Assembly: GCA_947561395.2 (NCBI GenBank) | Contig: OX387183.1 | Coordinates: 45,502,890 to 45,566,889, forward strand | Direction of reading: 5' to 3' | DNA: 64,000 nt | DNA from: Buxus sempervirens | Taxonomy: Eukaryota; Streptophyta; Magnoliopsida; Buxales; Buxaceae | Part shown: positions 1 through 11,211 of the stretch, piece after piece | How the letters are laid out: every line of letters begins with the position of its first letter | How positions within the stretch are numbered: the first letter of the stretch is position 1 | The notes under the pieces: generated by a model | What the model saw: only the letters and a program-made list of their open reading frames with translations | Told to the model about the DNA's origin: nothing | The model's database searches: none | Made by a program: the position numbers and the translations under genes

Positions 1-2415
1 TTCCAGACTTAAACAATTTCATTTATTATATCAGAGTGCGGAAATAAAAACATCTTTCAGAAAGCGCGGAATTAAACCACCAAAATAATCTATTATCATT
101 TCATTTATAAAGTCTGGAAAGGGTTCAACTAAATAACATAAATACCATCCACCAAGGGTGTGGAATAAACACACTAATAATCCTTCAAATAACATCAAAA
201 TCCTCAAATAAAATACTAAAGTTAATCCCTAAGAAAATAAATCTAAGTATCTCTCTATGTCCTCCTGGACCTACACAGGAATGAAATAGTCTTCTTCGTG
301 GTAATCAAAGTAATCCCCCGGAGTCTCTACTCCAGCAACGTCCTCTCCAGGAATATCTGAAAACAAAACCGATAAAACAATAATGTGAGAAACAACATCT
401 CAGTAAGCAGTCATGCAAATAGTTGACCACAATAAAACATGCAACGCTTAATCAGAATAATCACAATAAGAATCAAGACAACAATGAAATATAATTTGTC
501 CACCTCATGGGACTCATGAAATAGTATACCAGAAAAAGAGAGTCGACATGTGCCAATATGCTACCTAACCGAATTACGATGGACCAGCCACCCTGCAGTC
601 TGGCTATTCAACACCAACGGAAGAACCCAACCATGAGTTAGCATGTATGGCCCAACCAATCCAGGAGTGGGTAACGTAGCGACCGACCAATCCAGGAGCG
701 GTACCATTCTCGAGATGATGGAATGCCTCAGACACAGAATTCAAACCCCTCTAATACACATTTCACTTACTAGCTATTCTATGGGTCCATATAACTGCTA
801 AGCCCACACAACAGTGAGAAAAACCAACCAGAGTAATGGACATACTTCTCAATAACACCCACCAAAATACAGAACCTTATCTGTAACCAAATCCGCCCAT
901 GCGGGAATCAATAAATCAGGCACCAGCTTTGTCACACCAGTGACCCAAAAACCAAAACATAATGCACCAAGTCATATGTCCAAAACTCCAGGTTTCAACG
1001 GGCCAATATGTCCCGAATGTGTATTAACTCCATTGATGCATAAAATACCTTCATATCACTCAAATATAGGTGTATGATCTCACAAAACCAACCTTAGTTA
1101 AAAGTAAAATCTTTTGGAACAATAGAATCAAGTAAAAGTACCTCTTTAGAAACATCTACCCAAAATCTTTATAAAATTGAATTTTAAACATCTGCCAGTG
1201 CAAACACTTCCTAAATACCCCAATCTTGATGGTACATAGGTTAAATTTGGATAAAACACTTTCGTGGTGAAAAACTAGGTTGAAAAGATCAATTTCCAAA
1301 ATCTGACAAACTGGTCACTTGAGCGGCCAAGGGCGCTCGATCGGCCTTACAAAATAGGTTAATTCAAGGTAGGTCGCTCGAGCGACTGTTCTAGCGACAG
1401 TTCAATCTGGGTAAAATTGCTGTCGGGTTTTGAATAAATACATAGGGCAGTCGAGCGACTGCTCAAGCGGCCTGATACGTGAAAAATCCGTAACTTTGCG
1501 AAATTCAATAAAAATTCCACAACTCAATATTCAATGCTTCAAAACCATTCTAAATCATTCTAAAATACTTTATAAACATGCTAGAACAATTCTCAACAAT
1601 TAAAACATCATAAATAACAAAAACAATGCATCAAAACACCGAATAACCATGTATATCGACTAAACACGAATTTGTATTTTTATGCAAGCATCAAGGGACT
1701 ACTTACCTGTTTCTAGGAACTTAAACCTTCTCTAAGAGCAACGAAATATCACTCCTAAGTTTGTCACACAATCCCAAGAATCCCAATCACGTCTGGGTTA
1801 AGAAAATCACGTTTTTAGAATCTAGCAACATATCTATCTCTCCAAAAACAGCACTGTTTATTACTTGCTCTTACCTGAGTTTTTGTGCACGAAAATCCTC
1901 TCTTTTCCTTCTCTAAGACGGCTCCAACAAGTGCTTTAGGGTTAGGTTTGATCACAAGGAAACTAGGAAAAGAATAAAGGAAGCAAGAAGAAACGCATGG
2001 CTCTTTCTATTTTGTGTTTTGAGCTCAACGTGTATTACTCCATGCATAACTAGGTTTAGTTTATTATTTATTCCTTTTTACTATATTACCCTATTCACTA
2101 AGCCAACACAATCAAACCATCTAATTCTTAAACCAACTCAACCCTTGGGTCAACACACTCTCTTTGGGTTCTACCAACCCTTTTTATTGTCCTTGTTTAT
2201 TTCTCACTTTATTCTTCCTAATATAAACCATAGCAACAATAATTATTATATTAAAATAATACCTAGTCCATAATCATGAACTCGCCTTATATAGGCTCTC
2301 CTATCATCTCCGATTCATCTTGAACTCCTCCGGGTTGAACCAAAATCTCATCTCCTGCATATTATTAACCAATTAGTCTATTGATTTATTTATTACTAAA
2401 ATCTAGGATTTTACA
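1..2415 (-). mobile_element. Tekay-type Ty3/gypsy LTR, reverse orientation, cut by window edge
   Basis: The reverse complement matches the LTRs at 18739-24950 and 32237-34744 over its whole length, including the opening TGTAAAATCC (at 2415), the tract around GCTCGAGCGAC, and the tail near the polyadenylation end. The last ~80 bases of the LTR lie outside the window, so it could be a solo LTR or the first LTR of a full element. It keeps the two splice-like signals seen in its relatives: a donor (CAG|GTAAGT) at 1705-1706 and an acceptor (TTTTGTTTTCAG) at 357-358. It was inserted into the gag of an older element: coding similarity stops exactly at 2416. No protein is supported inside it. Confidence 0.85.
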
Positions 2416-3254
2416 TTGCTCGTGTGGCAAATTGAATGGCATCCAGCAGTGTCTGTTGTGGCTGCATCATGACGAGGTCTTGGATTGGCACGCAGACCCT
2501 CCACGAATCTAGCCACGAGTTGGCCCTCAGTCTCGAGTAGATCATTCCTAGCAGAAAGTTTCTGGAATTCAAAAACATACTCATGCATTGTTCAATTGCC
2601 TTGACAACATCTCTGATACTTCTTGAGCAAGATCTGGTCATAATATGCAGGCAGAAATTGAGCCTTCATCAGTTGTTTCATCCGATGCCATGTTCGGATC
2701 TTAGTACGGTTCTGTCGAACCCGAGAAACCTGCAACTATTCCCACCAAGCAAAAGCACCACCCTTTAATTTATAAGCAACTACCTTCACCTTCTTCTCCT
2801 CTTATATACCCATATACTCGAAAAATCATTCCACTTCACTCATCCAATCTAAGAATTCTTCAATACCCAACTGCCCATCAAAAGATGGAATACCCATCCT
2901 CATACGAAAAGTACTATTATCGCCACGCACTTCTTGATCTCGAGGGGGGGGGGGGGTTAGCCTGCAGAATCATCCCTTCGATTTCTTCATCAGTGTAATC
3001 TCCCTCGTAGACCATTGGTTGTTACGGCCTGTGACCACGCCGATTCTGTACGTCTTTTATTGGTTCATGATGTGGGAAACGTGGATTAATGTTGACTGTT
3101 AGTGCAGCAAACACATCCCGGATCTCTTGAAACTGGCGGTCAGTTGCTCAACGATCCTCTTCAATTCTCTACCACGAGGCCTCAATTCCACGATCACTGG
3201 GATTAAGGTTTTCTCCTCCTTCATTTTGTGCAATCTGAAACAAAGGAAGGCCTA
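2416..3254 (-). pseudogene. Ty3/gypsy gag remnant, interrupted by LTR insertion
   Basis: Reading leftwards from about 3224 (ATG-like) the sequence gives a retrotransposon Gag in several frames. Recognisable pieces are FDGQLGIEEFLDW, a KLKGGAFAWWE-like block, and at 2588-2440 LSARNDLLETEG followed by QLVARFVEGLR, all hallmarks of the retrotrans_gag domain of plant Ty3/gypsy elements. It is dead: there are in-frame stops (for example E-stop-L after the tryptophan pair) and frameshifts. A run of 13 G at 2944-2956 is another likely break. The C-terminal part and pol are missing because a Tekay-type LTR lands at 2416. It belongs to a different gypsy lineage from the 25-32 kb element; I did not resolve which. 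Confidence 0.75.
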
Positions 3255-3266
3255 GCTCTAATACCA
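3255..3266 (-). other. Primer binding site, tRNA-iMet type
   Basis: On the minus strand this reads TGGTATTAGAGC, one change from the TGGTATCAGAGC word that pairs with the 3' end of initiator tRNA-Met in many plant LTR elements. It sits between the gag remnant (left) and the putative LTR (right), as expected for a minus-oriented element. Confidence 0.65.
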
Positions 3267-3267
3267 A

Positions 3268-3585
3268 TTCAAATAGAGAAGGTAGAAAGAAAAGATCATA
3301 TATCGTTCTGATAAACGACTTAGCCTAGATATCGTTCTAGAAGACGAGAAAATTCATGAACACCTTGAATCCACAAGGAATAAAAGAGTTAAAATCTACA
3401 AGATAGAAACCTACTAAAATTAGGACTCCTACTCATAGTAAACAACTACGAGTTAAAATCTAATTCTAAAACCTCTTAAAGACACCTGATATAATTTAAA
3501 TACCTAATACAAGTTAAACGATAATTCTACTTTTACTAAATAACTAAATAATTTACACTTTGGGTCCCACAAGTCCTACATCACA
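3268..3585 (-). mobile_element. Putative short 5' LTR of the gag-remnant element
   Basis: The segment lies immediately upstream (on the minus strand) of the primer binding site. It opens on the minus strand with TGTGATGTAGGACTTGTGGG, a plausible LTR start, giving an LTR of about 320 bp, AT-rich and without coding potential. The 3' terminal CA is not preserved and there is no second LTR in the window to align, so the ends are inferred from the PBS position and the TG start only. Confidence 0.5.
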
Positions 3586-3951
3586 TAATGTGACAACATT
3601 TGAAATGGCATTTTGTCAAAATACTGTTATATGTTATAACAGCATTTTCTCATGTTATCAGGGTCATTTCCTAGCTACTACAAATATGTTATGATGACAA
3701 GACGATATGTGTCCCAAGAAATGTGCCTTACCATGCGCTAAAATTGGGGTTGACATAGTCTGCCGCTATATTCTGTTGCACAACCTGCTACCGCATAGAG
3801 CATATCGTCACGTCATCTTAAAGGGGTTAACGCCTCTCCATTAAATTGAATGGGCGAGAAGTCCATTCTCGTAGCCTCTATTGATCTCAGGTAAGATCTC
3901 TGGAAACAAAGAACTCCACCATGAAACAAACACGTCGGGGATCATGCTCGT
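3586..3951. other. Non-coding AT-rich tract with imperfect palindromes
   Basis: No gene seen. Between about 3590 and 3700 there are short inverted motifs of the kind GCATTTT...AAAATGC, reminiscent of the tract at 35840-36260. This may be a transposon sub-terminal region. The last five bases (CTCGT, 3947-3951) are the left target-site duplication of the next element. Confidence 0.4.
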
Positions 3952-6634
3952 TGTAAGCACCTTATTTTTGCATCCCTGGAAGTGCTGAAAATGAAAACCC
4001 TAGCAGAAAGTCAAACCCTAAGGGGTGAAAAGTTGACTTTTTGATCAAGTAATAATTGACCACCTTGCTCTATCTCAATGGATAGAGAATCCCGACACGG
4101 TTCCAATGCAACTGAGTTTGCTGGAATCGGAGTCCGGATAAAGGTTCTGCGGGCCGGTCAAACTTGAGGGGAGCCGAAAATTGACTTTCTACTAAACCCT
4201 GATCCAGGTGTTTAACCCCATGCCTTTGGATAGAGGGCTCCGATACGATTCTAACGCAATTGAGTTTGCCCAAATCGGAGTCCGGATGGAGAAGATATGA
4301 GCTATTGAAGTTTCCGAGCAGCAAAACCAGCAAACTGCACACGCGGCAAAAAGCTGCACACGTGGTGAGTTGCGCAGGAAAATATCTTGGGGATCAAATC
4401 CGTAAATATCCAAACTTCCCAAATATCTCAGAGACTAAATCTGCAAATATCCAAGAGTATCGGATTAAATCAAAATATCCTAGGGACTAAATCTTTAAAT
4501 TCGGATTTTTCGGACAAATCCGCAGCCGCATTTATTGTTTCTCAATAATTGTGTCGCTCGCGCCGAGCGACGGCTACTTAGCGCCAGTTGGCACCAACTC
4601 AGCGGATACCCCCATGTCTTCTTCTATAAAAGTTGCGGCAACCCTCTTGCAAAAAGGGTTGGCGGTTTTGAGTTCGGCTTTCTTTCTAGTTGAGGCTTTC
4701 TTTTTCGCTAGCTTCTTCTTCGTCAGGCTTAGGTGGTCTTGACCACCATCTCCCCCAAAAAACCAGACACACTTCTTCCCCACCTTCCTCGGATCTTTAT
4801 TCCCATCCTCATCCTCACCTCCTGATGCTCGAAGACAAAGGAGTAACCTGCTCTTGATGCTCGAAGGAGGAGGTTCCAGCAACTGCTCGTGCACTTCAAG
4901 GGGGCCTCACGCAAACTCCACGAAGGTTTAACACCTCAAGGTCAGCTCTCTCTGTTATTGGTTTAGCATATATAAATTGAGCATGCTTCCCATTTCTTTC
5001 TTAGCATACTATTTGTTGTTCTTGCTTGTTTGATTCGAAGGGGGAGCATGTTCCCCCATGATCTCTTCATCTGTTGTATCCCAATATAAGCCCCCTCTTC
5101 CCTTCATTGGTCATTTTTGTTTTGGTTTTTGGATTTGGATGCTTTCCATGAAGTTTAGAGTCCTGATTTGAAGTAGCTTAAATTAGTTTCCAGTTGTGTT
5201 TAAGTGTATTTTGGGGAGGCCAAGAACACCAAGAAGGTGTTACAGAGACCGGAAATCAAGCCAGTCTCTGAGTTTCAGAAAAACAGAGAGTCGCGTTTCG
5301 CAAAGTGGGTGCGTTGAGCTCGCCCTGAGCTCGCACGAAGCCCGGGCTGAGCTCGTACGAAGCTCGCGCAGAGCATTTTTGTGTCCGCCGAGCTCGCGCG
5401 GAGCATTTTTGCGTCCGCCGAGGTCGCGCTGAGCTCGCACGGAGCGCACGCGCGAATGCCTTTTTTCGCTGTTTTCAGTCCGCCCAGCTCGCACTGACCT
5501 CGCGCTGAGCACCCGGAGGTCAGCGCACCCCCTTTTAAGGCTGATTTACTTGTATTTTTGAAAACCCGAAAATACCCCATACTGTACTACGGGGGGCGAA
5601 GCCCCCCGCACCCCTTTGGACCCAGATTATGTGATTTTTGTATATCTTGTGCGTTTCGTGATTTCCGTATATTCTGTGATTTTGCTTGATGTGGATGGAA
5701 TTCCCACACTGAACCAATAGGCCCAACATGGGACTCAAACCACCCGGTCTAACTTGATTTCCAGTGGGCCCACCCAGCCCGAACCATTAAATTGTGCTTA
5801 AATAAGATAATCAAAAAACTGGGCGGGCCAGACCCTTTGAGGCCCGCCAATGCCCAATTTTGAAAGCATGCTTAGATTTAGGTCTGGTTTGGCCAAGACT
5901 ACGGGTAGGGCCTGTCAGGCCCACTAGGCCCACAAAACCAAGCAAGGTTAGGGTTTCAAAACCCTAACCCCGGAAGTCTTGGGCTTTCAAGCCCAATCCC
6001 AGGTAAAGGGCCCCAAGCCCAAGGCTTGGCCCATTTTTGAAACCTAATCAAGATAAATCCAATAAATCACTTGGTTACCATGTGTGGCCCACGAACCAAA
6101 CCAGCCCACTTTGGCATGAAAATCCGCTTGAATAATCAAAACTTGAATTTCAAGATAAAACCAACTCATTGAACCAAAGCCCAAAGGGCCTCGCCGGCTT
6201 AGACCGAGGCCCGCCAAGGGAACATGTAGACCACACTTGGCCCACAAAGGAACCCGTGGGCCCTCCAACGGGGCCCACCCAATCAGACCCATCTCACCTT
6301 AAGCTAAGAAGATAAAATCAAGTAAAGGGACCCACACCGCTTTGGCGGTCCCGCAAGACTTAATAAAATTGAATACTGGAATAGGAATCAGGTGAGTGAG
6401 AGACCAAAGTTGACTCAAACCAAGGAAACCTATGGGACCAGTCACTTGACGGGGCAGACCGGGGTGTCTACGGACTTCCCCAGACCGTAATCGAGAACTT
6501 ACTTAGAATCTCTAAGCTGCAGACCAGTCTAATAGAAAATCTAGGCACCCAAGTGTCCGCCTGCACCCCATAAGGCAGTGGCGACTCCAATTTCCCATTT
6601 TTTCCAGTGCGACACCCGAAGTCAGGCGCGCACA
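3952..6634 (+). mobile_element. Solo LTR, family A copy A1 (2683 bp)
   Basis: It opens with TGTAAGCACCTTATTTTTGC and closes with GCGCGCACA, flanked by a perfect 5-bp duplication CTCGT (3947-3951 and 6635-6639). Orientation is set by a TATA box TATAAAAG at 4625-4632, by U3-type repeats before it and by a leader after it. Inside: two ~137-bp direct repeats (about 4080-4290), a G-box at 4359-4364, a perfect palindrome GTCGCTCG/CGAGCGAC at 4553-4571, a donor-like AAG|GTCAG at 4941, and TGGCGACTCC at 6579-6588. There is no PBS, gag, pol or second LTR, so this is a solo LTR or LTR-only element. The very long LTR and the tRNA-Arg-like motif point to the Tat/Ogre side of Ty3/gypsy, but that is inference. 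Confidence 0.85.
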
Positions 6635-6639
6635 CTCGT

Positions 6640-6703
6640 TTAACCAAACTCTTCATTGAGATCCAGGGCAAATGGAACAAGGATAGGAATGAGCCAAATG
6701 AAG
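6640..6703. other. Short unassigned spacer
   Basis: Between the target-site duplication of A1 and the first TRIM LTR. Nothing recognised. Confidence 0.5.
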
Positions 6704-7485
6704 ATTAATGACCCAACCCAGCGAGGTATTATCCACTTTGGGCCTCAGCCCACACGATTTTGTCCTCAAAAGGTGCCTCGCTAAGTTAAGTGTTATCCTA
6801 GTCTCTTATACCATACTGGGCATTCATCTGTTTCCAATGTGGGATCGGGATATCACAATCCCCTCCTTAAGGGTTGCACATCCCCGTGCAGTGACCACCT
6901 AGAAGCTTGCCAACCCCTCATGGGCCCGCCCTCGTCGGTCTAACCATCTCCTACGGGCAACGCCAGGACCCACATCAGCCACAGACTACTAGATCCGGAA
7001 CTAGCTCTGATACCATTTGTAACAACCCAACCCAGCGAGGTATTGTCTGCTTTGGGCCTAAGGCCACACAGTTTTGTCCTCAAAAAGCACCTCGCTAAGT
7101 TAAGTGTTCTCGTAATCTCTTATACCATACTGGGCATTCATCTGTTTCCAATGTGGAATCGGGATATCACAATCTCCCCCCTAAGGGCTGCACGTCCCCA
7201 TGCAGTGGCCACCTAGAAGCATGCCAACCCCTCATGGGCCCACCCTCGTAGTTCCAACCACCTCCTACAAGTAACGCCAGGACCCACACCAGCCACAGAC
7301 TACTGGACCCAAAACTAACTCTGATACCATTTGTAACGATCCAACCCAGCGAGGTATTGTCCACATTGGGCCTTAGCCCGCACATTTTTGTCCTCAAAAG
7401 GTGCCTCACTAAGTTAAATGTTCTCCCAGTCTCTTATACCATACTAGGCATTCATCCATTTCCAATGTGGGATCGGGATATCACA
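6704..7485 (-). mobile_element. TRIM element in tandem form: three LTRs, two internal domains
   Basis: Three ~154-bp copies of a short LTR (6704-6857, 7018-7171, 7332-7485) alternate with two ~160-bp internal domains, all on the minus strand. LTRs start TGTGATATCCCGA and, in the second copy, end GGGTTGTTACA. Each internal domain has a primer binding site TGGTATCAGA (7320-7329; equivalent site just left of 7018) and a purine tract (AAGGAGGGGAT-like) directly before the next LTR. This is the architecture of a terminal-repeat retrotransposon in miniature: too short to code, moved by an autonomous partner. The leftmost LTR has lost its terminal CA. No flanking duplication was found. Confidence 0.8.
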
Positions 7486-9075
7486 ACTGGAACTGAGGTC
7501 ATTTCTTAAAGTAGCAGAGTTCACTGGAGAGGTTAGTTCTTGAAACCAAAGACGTCGGAATGGGATGAGTTTATTAATGCCGGAAATATCATGTTGATTG
7601 AATCATACAGGAACTGGCCTCTCCGGTTGATTTCTGAAACCAAGACACCGAAACAGGATGAATTAATTGATGCCAGAAATTTCATGTTGATTGACTCAGC
7701 TGGGAACATTTCCGGATGATCATGAGTCGTTTCTTGAAACCAAAGATGTGGAACATTTCCAAACGTTCAAGTAACGAGAGCTTTTTCTCACTTGCAAGCA
7801 TGACAATCAGAAGAAATGAATGGAGAGGTCAGATTGTCCAAGATGAAATCTTGATCAGAGAAGAAGAACTAAACTAATGTTTGGAATTGAGAGAAGACTG
7901 AGATGAACACTTATTATTGTTCAAATTTTTTTTAGACTCTTTCCTTTCCTTTTTCTTAGTATTCCAACGAGTTTCTCTTTTTATTGGTCTTGTATTCCTT
8001 CTTTGTTTCCTCCCCTTCCTAAGTTTTCCCAGGTTACATAGCCAAAGATGATGATGAAGACAAGTTACATAGCTAGAGATGAAGAAGAAAACAGTCCTCA
8101 AATCAAATAACAGCAGCCAAAAACCCCTTTTTTATGTACGTGTGTTAGACTTAATGTCCAAAATTACATGGACAAGGATCTAGAATTATACAACAACAAA
8201 CTAAAATTTTGAAATAAAAGGAAGAAGACACTCCTTGAGCCATGATCTTCTTCACTTGTATGCTAGATGATTAAGTTTAGGCCTTGAATCTCCTCTTCCC
8301 TCATCACCAATATGCTTACCTAAGTGATGGATGCTACAAGCATACAAATGTATTGTGTTTGCATGAGTGAGAAGGACCAAGAGCCCTTTATATAGCTTTA
8401 GAGATTCGTCCCATCAAGGAGCCTTAATAAATGGTGGTACTCTTCACCTTCCTCCATTTAACATAAGTTAAGTGTATTTAAATTATGGTAATGCTTTATT
8501 AAATGTAAATCCATGTGACCTTTAGAATTCTATAGCTTTAGAATTCCCATGACTTATAGAATTCCTCAAACTTGAATGTAAATGAACCTTGTACATAGGA
8601 AGATGAACCATTTTATAACCACTTTTTAGAATTCATAAAGTAATTTAATGTGGTGCATGGACCACCTTTTAGGATTCCAAAGCATGATCACCTTTTAGAC
8701 TTTCTAATTTAATGTGATCAATAGCATGTTAACCTTATCCTAATGTGGTAATTAAGGCCACATAGGTTAACAATGTAAACATGGATAACAGCAACAAAAG
8801 TTAAATCAACGGAGTTATGAAACCTCGCAAATTATATTAGGTCGTCAGAGTTTAAGGATCTGATTCTGCACCTTGAGCCACCAATGGTTAGTAAAGGACA
8901 TGAACCCGAGTCTCTAAAGTCACTCATTCGATTTTAACGACATATAAAAGGATTTTAACAACATAGTAGAGGAGCAAAGATGCGTTAACATGCTCCATTG
9001 ACATGGCCTATACTCCACGCTATGACATCCTATAGGAGTGGCTGAATTCTGCATCGTCTGTCACAGATCCTGTAG
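7486..9075. other. Unassigned non-coding region
   Basis: No gene supported. At 7540-7760 a phrase around GAAACCAAAGA and TTCATGTTGATTGA recurs two or three times, suggesting degraded tandem duplication. At 8500-8720 the word TTTAGAATTC recurs. A 75-codon minus-strand reading frame at 7874-8101 is lysine/arginine rich at its end and has no family resemblance; I do not call it a gene. The last five bases, CCTAT (9076-9080), are the left duplication of A2. Confidence 0.5.
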
Positions 9076-10444
9076 CCTATTGTAAGCACCTCATTTTTGC
9101 ACCTCCCAAAATGCAGAAAATGAAATTTTAATTGAAAAGTCAAACTTGAGAAAGTCAAAAAGTTGACTTTTTATCCGGTGCAAATCAGTTGCCATGCCTC
9201 CTACCATTGGAAAGAGAATCTCGACACGATTCCAACGCAACTGAGTTTGCAAGAATCGGAGTCCGGATGAAGGTTCTGCGGACGGTCAAACTTGGGCGAA
9301 GCCAAAGGTTGACTTTCTGCTAAAATCCGATCCAGGTGCTTACCTCTAGGTCATGGGATAGAGGGCTCCGATACGATTCTAACGCCACTGAGTTTGCCCA
9401 GATCGGAGCCCGGGTGAAGAAAATATGAGCCGGCGAGGTTTCCGAGCAGCAAAACCAACAAACTGCGCACGTGGCAAAAAGCTGCACACGTAGCGAGTTG
9501 CGCAGGAAAATATCTCGGGGATCAAATCCGCAAATATCCAAACATTCAAAATATCCCAGGGACCGATCTGAAAATATCTGAATAAAATAATATTAAACCT
9601 AAATATCACAGGGACCATATCCTAATTTTCAGATTTTTAAGACAAACCCGCGGCGGCATTTAATGTTTTAATCATTTTGCCGCTCGCGCCGAGCTCCTGT
9701 CGCTCGGCGCGAGCTGGGCGCCAAAGTGGGCGGATGCCCATTTTTTCCTTCTATAAAAGCTCCAGCAGCCTTCATTTGCAGGGGTTCCGCATTTTTTTGG
9801 GTTCGGATTTTTTGTTGGGAGATTTTTCTTTGGCCGGGCATTCTCTGGTTTTGGGATTCGAGGTTTCGGCATTGTTTTTTCTGGGCTCGGGATTTTGAAG
9901 AAAAAGAACATACACACAGGTCCCCTCCCTTCCTCTTCTTCCTCGTCAAATCCGAAGGAGGCCGTGCTCTTGGTGTGAGAAGAAGGTTGCTCCAGCGGCC
10001 GCTCGCGCGCTCCAAGGAGGCTTCACCCACTTCGGAGAGGTGTTGAAACACCCAGGTAATGTTCCCGACGGCCTCTGTTACAAAATAAATAAGTTTATTG
10101 CTATCTGTTCTTTTCTGTTATTTCGTATAGTAACAGTGACTATGTGATTCGAGGGGGGAGCATGTTCTCCCTGATGTTTGCATCTCCTGTATCCTGATAA
10201 AGCCCCCCTGTTCCTTTCTCCATTTATTCATGTTCTGTTAGATGTTGTTAGATATTTTGTTAGTGTTTTTGTTTCGGATTGGTAGATTTGCAAAGAGGTT
10301 TGGTCCTCACAAACTAGGTTAGATTAATTTCCAACTGTGTTCAGAGGTCTGCTGGGGTTCTAAGGATCCCCAGAAACCAGTTACAGAGCTTAAAACCAGG
10401 CGGAAATGGAGTTTGGAGAGAAAAAAACAGAGAGTCAGGGTCTG

Positions 10445-10640
10445 CGCTGAGCTCGCGCTCACCTCGCGCTGAGCTCACGCTCACCTAGCTTGGGTCCGCC
10501 CACCTGGCGCTAAGCTCGCGCCCACCTGGCGCCGAGCTCGCGCCCACCTCACGCTGAGCTCGCGCCCACCTTTTTTGGGTGCGCTGAGCTCGCGCCCACC
10601 TGGCGCCTAGCTCGCGCCCACCTGGCGTCCACCTCGCGCC
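10445..10640 (+). repeat. GC-rich minisatellite in the A2 leader
   Basis: Irregular repetition of a ~20-bp motif around GAGCTCGCGCCCACCTGGCG, at least eight times with small changes. A matching tract in reverse complement lies in A3 at about 12505-12775. Other A copies lack it, so it expanded in this subfamily. Confidence 0.75.
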
Positions 10641-11211
10641 CACCTCATTTTACGTGTTTTTCCGCTGTTTTGGTCTGCCCGGCCCACGCCGACCTCGCGC
10701 CTAGTGCCCGAGGTCGGCGCATACCCCTAAAAGCCTGCCGAAATGCTATATTTTTGAAAATTTCCGAAAATGCCCTTTTACTGTACCCGGGTACCTCCCC
10801 TTGGACCAAGCACAATGAGCCAATTTTTTCTTGATAGGGTGTCAATCTTGTATATTTTCTCAGGTGATTATTGCTGAATGTGGGTTTTATTTCCAAACCG
10901 AACCGGATGAACCAATAGGGTTTCCAGGTCACCCGGAAACCCAACATAGGGCTTGGACCCTTGGTCCAACTTGGTTTCCAGTGGGCCTTCCAACGGGGCC
11001 CACCAAGCCCGACCAATTCATTTTGCTTAACTAAGATAATAAAAGATTTGAGGGGGCCAGACCACTTGAGGCCCACCCAAGCCCTAATTGGGCCATGCAT
11101 GATTAAAGTAGGATGTGGTTTGGCCGAGACCAAGGGTAGGGCCTATCGGGCCCACTAAGCCCATGAACCCGACCAACTTAGGGTTTCCAAACCCTAATTC
11201 AGGAAGCCTTG

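Noticed and set aside
7874..8101. 75-codon minus-strand frame with a hydrophobic start and a basic tail
   Set aside because: Low-complexity composition, no conserved motif, no splice or promoter context; kept as unassigned.
10645..11133. 162-codon minus-strand open frame in A2
   Set aside because: Inside the leader of a solo LTR, on the opposite strand to transcription, not preserved as a protein between copies.
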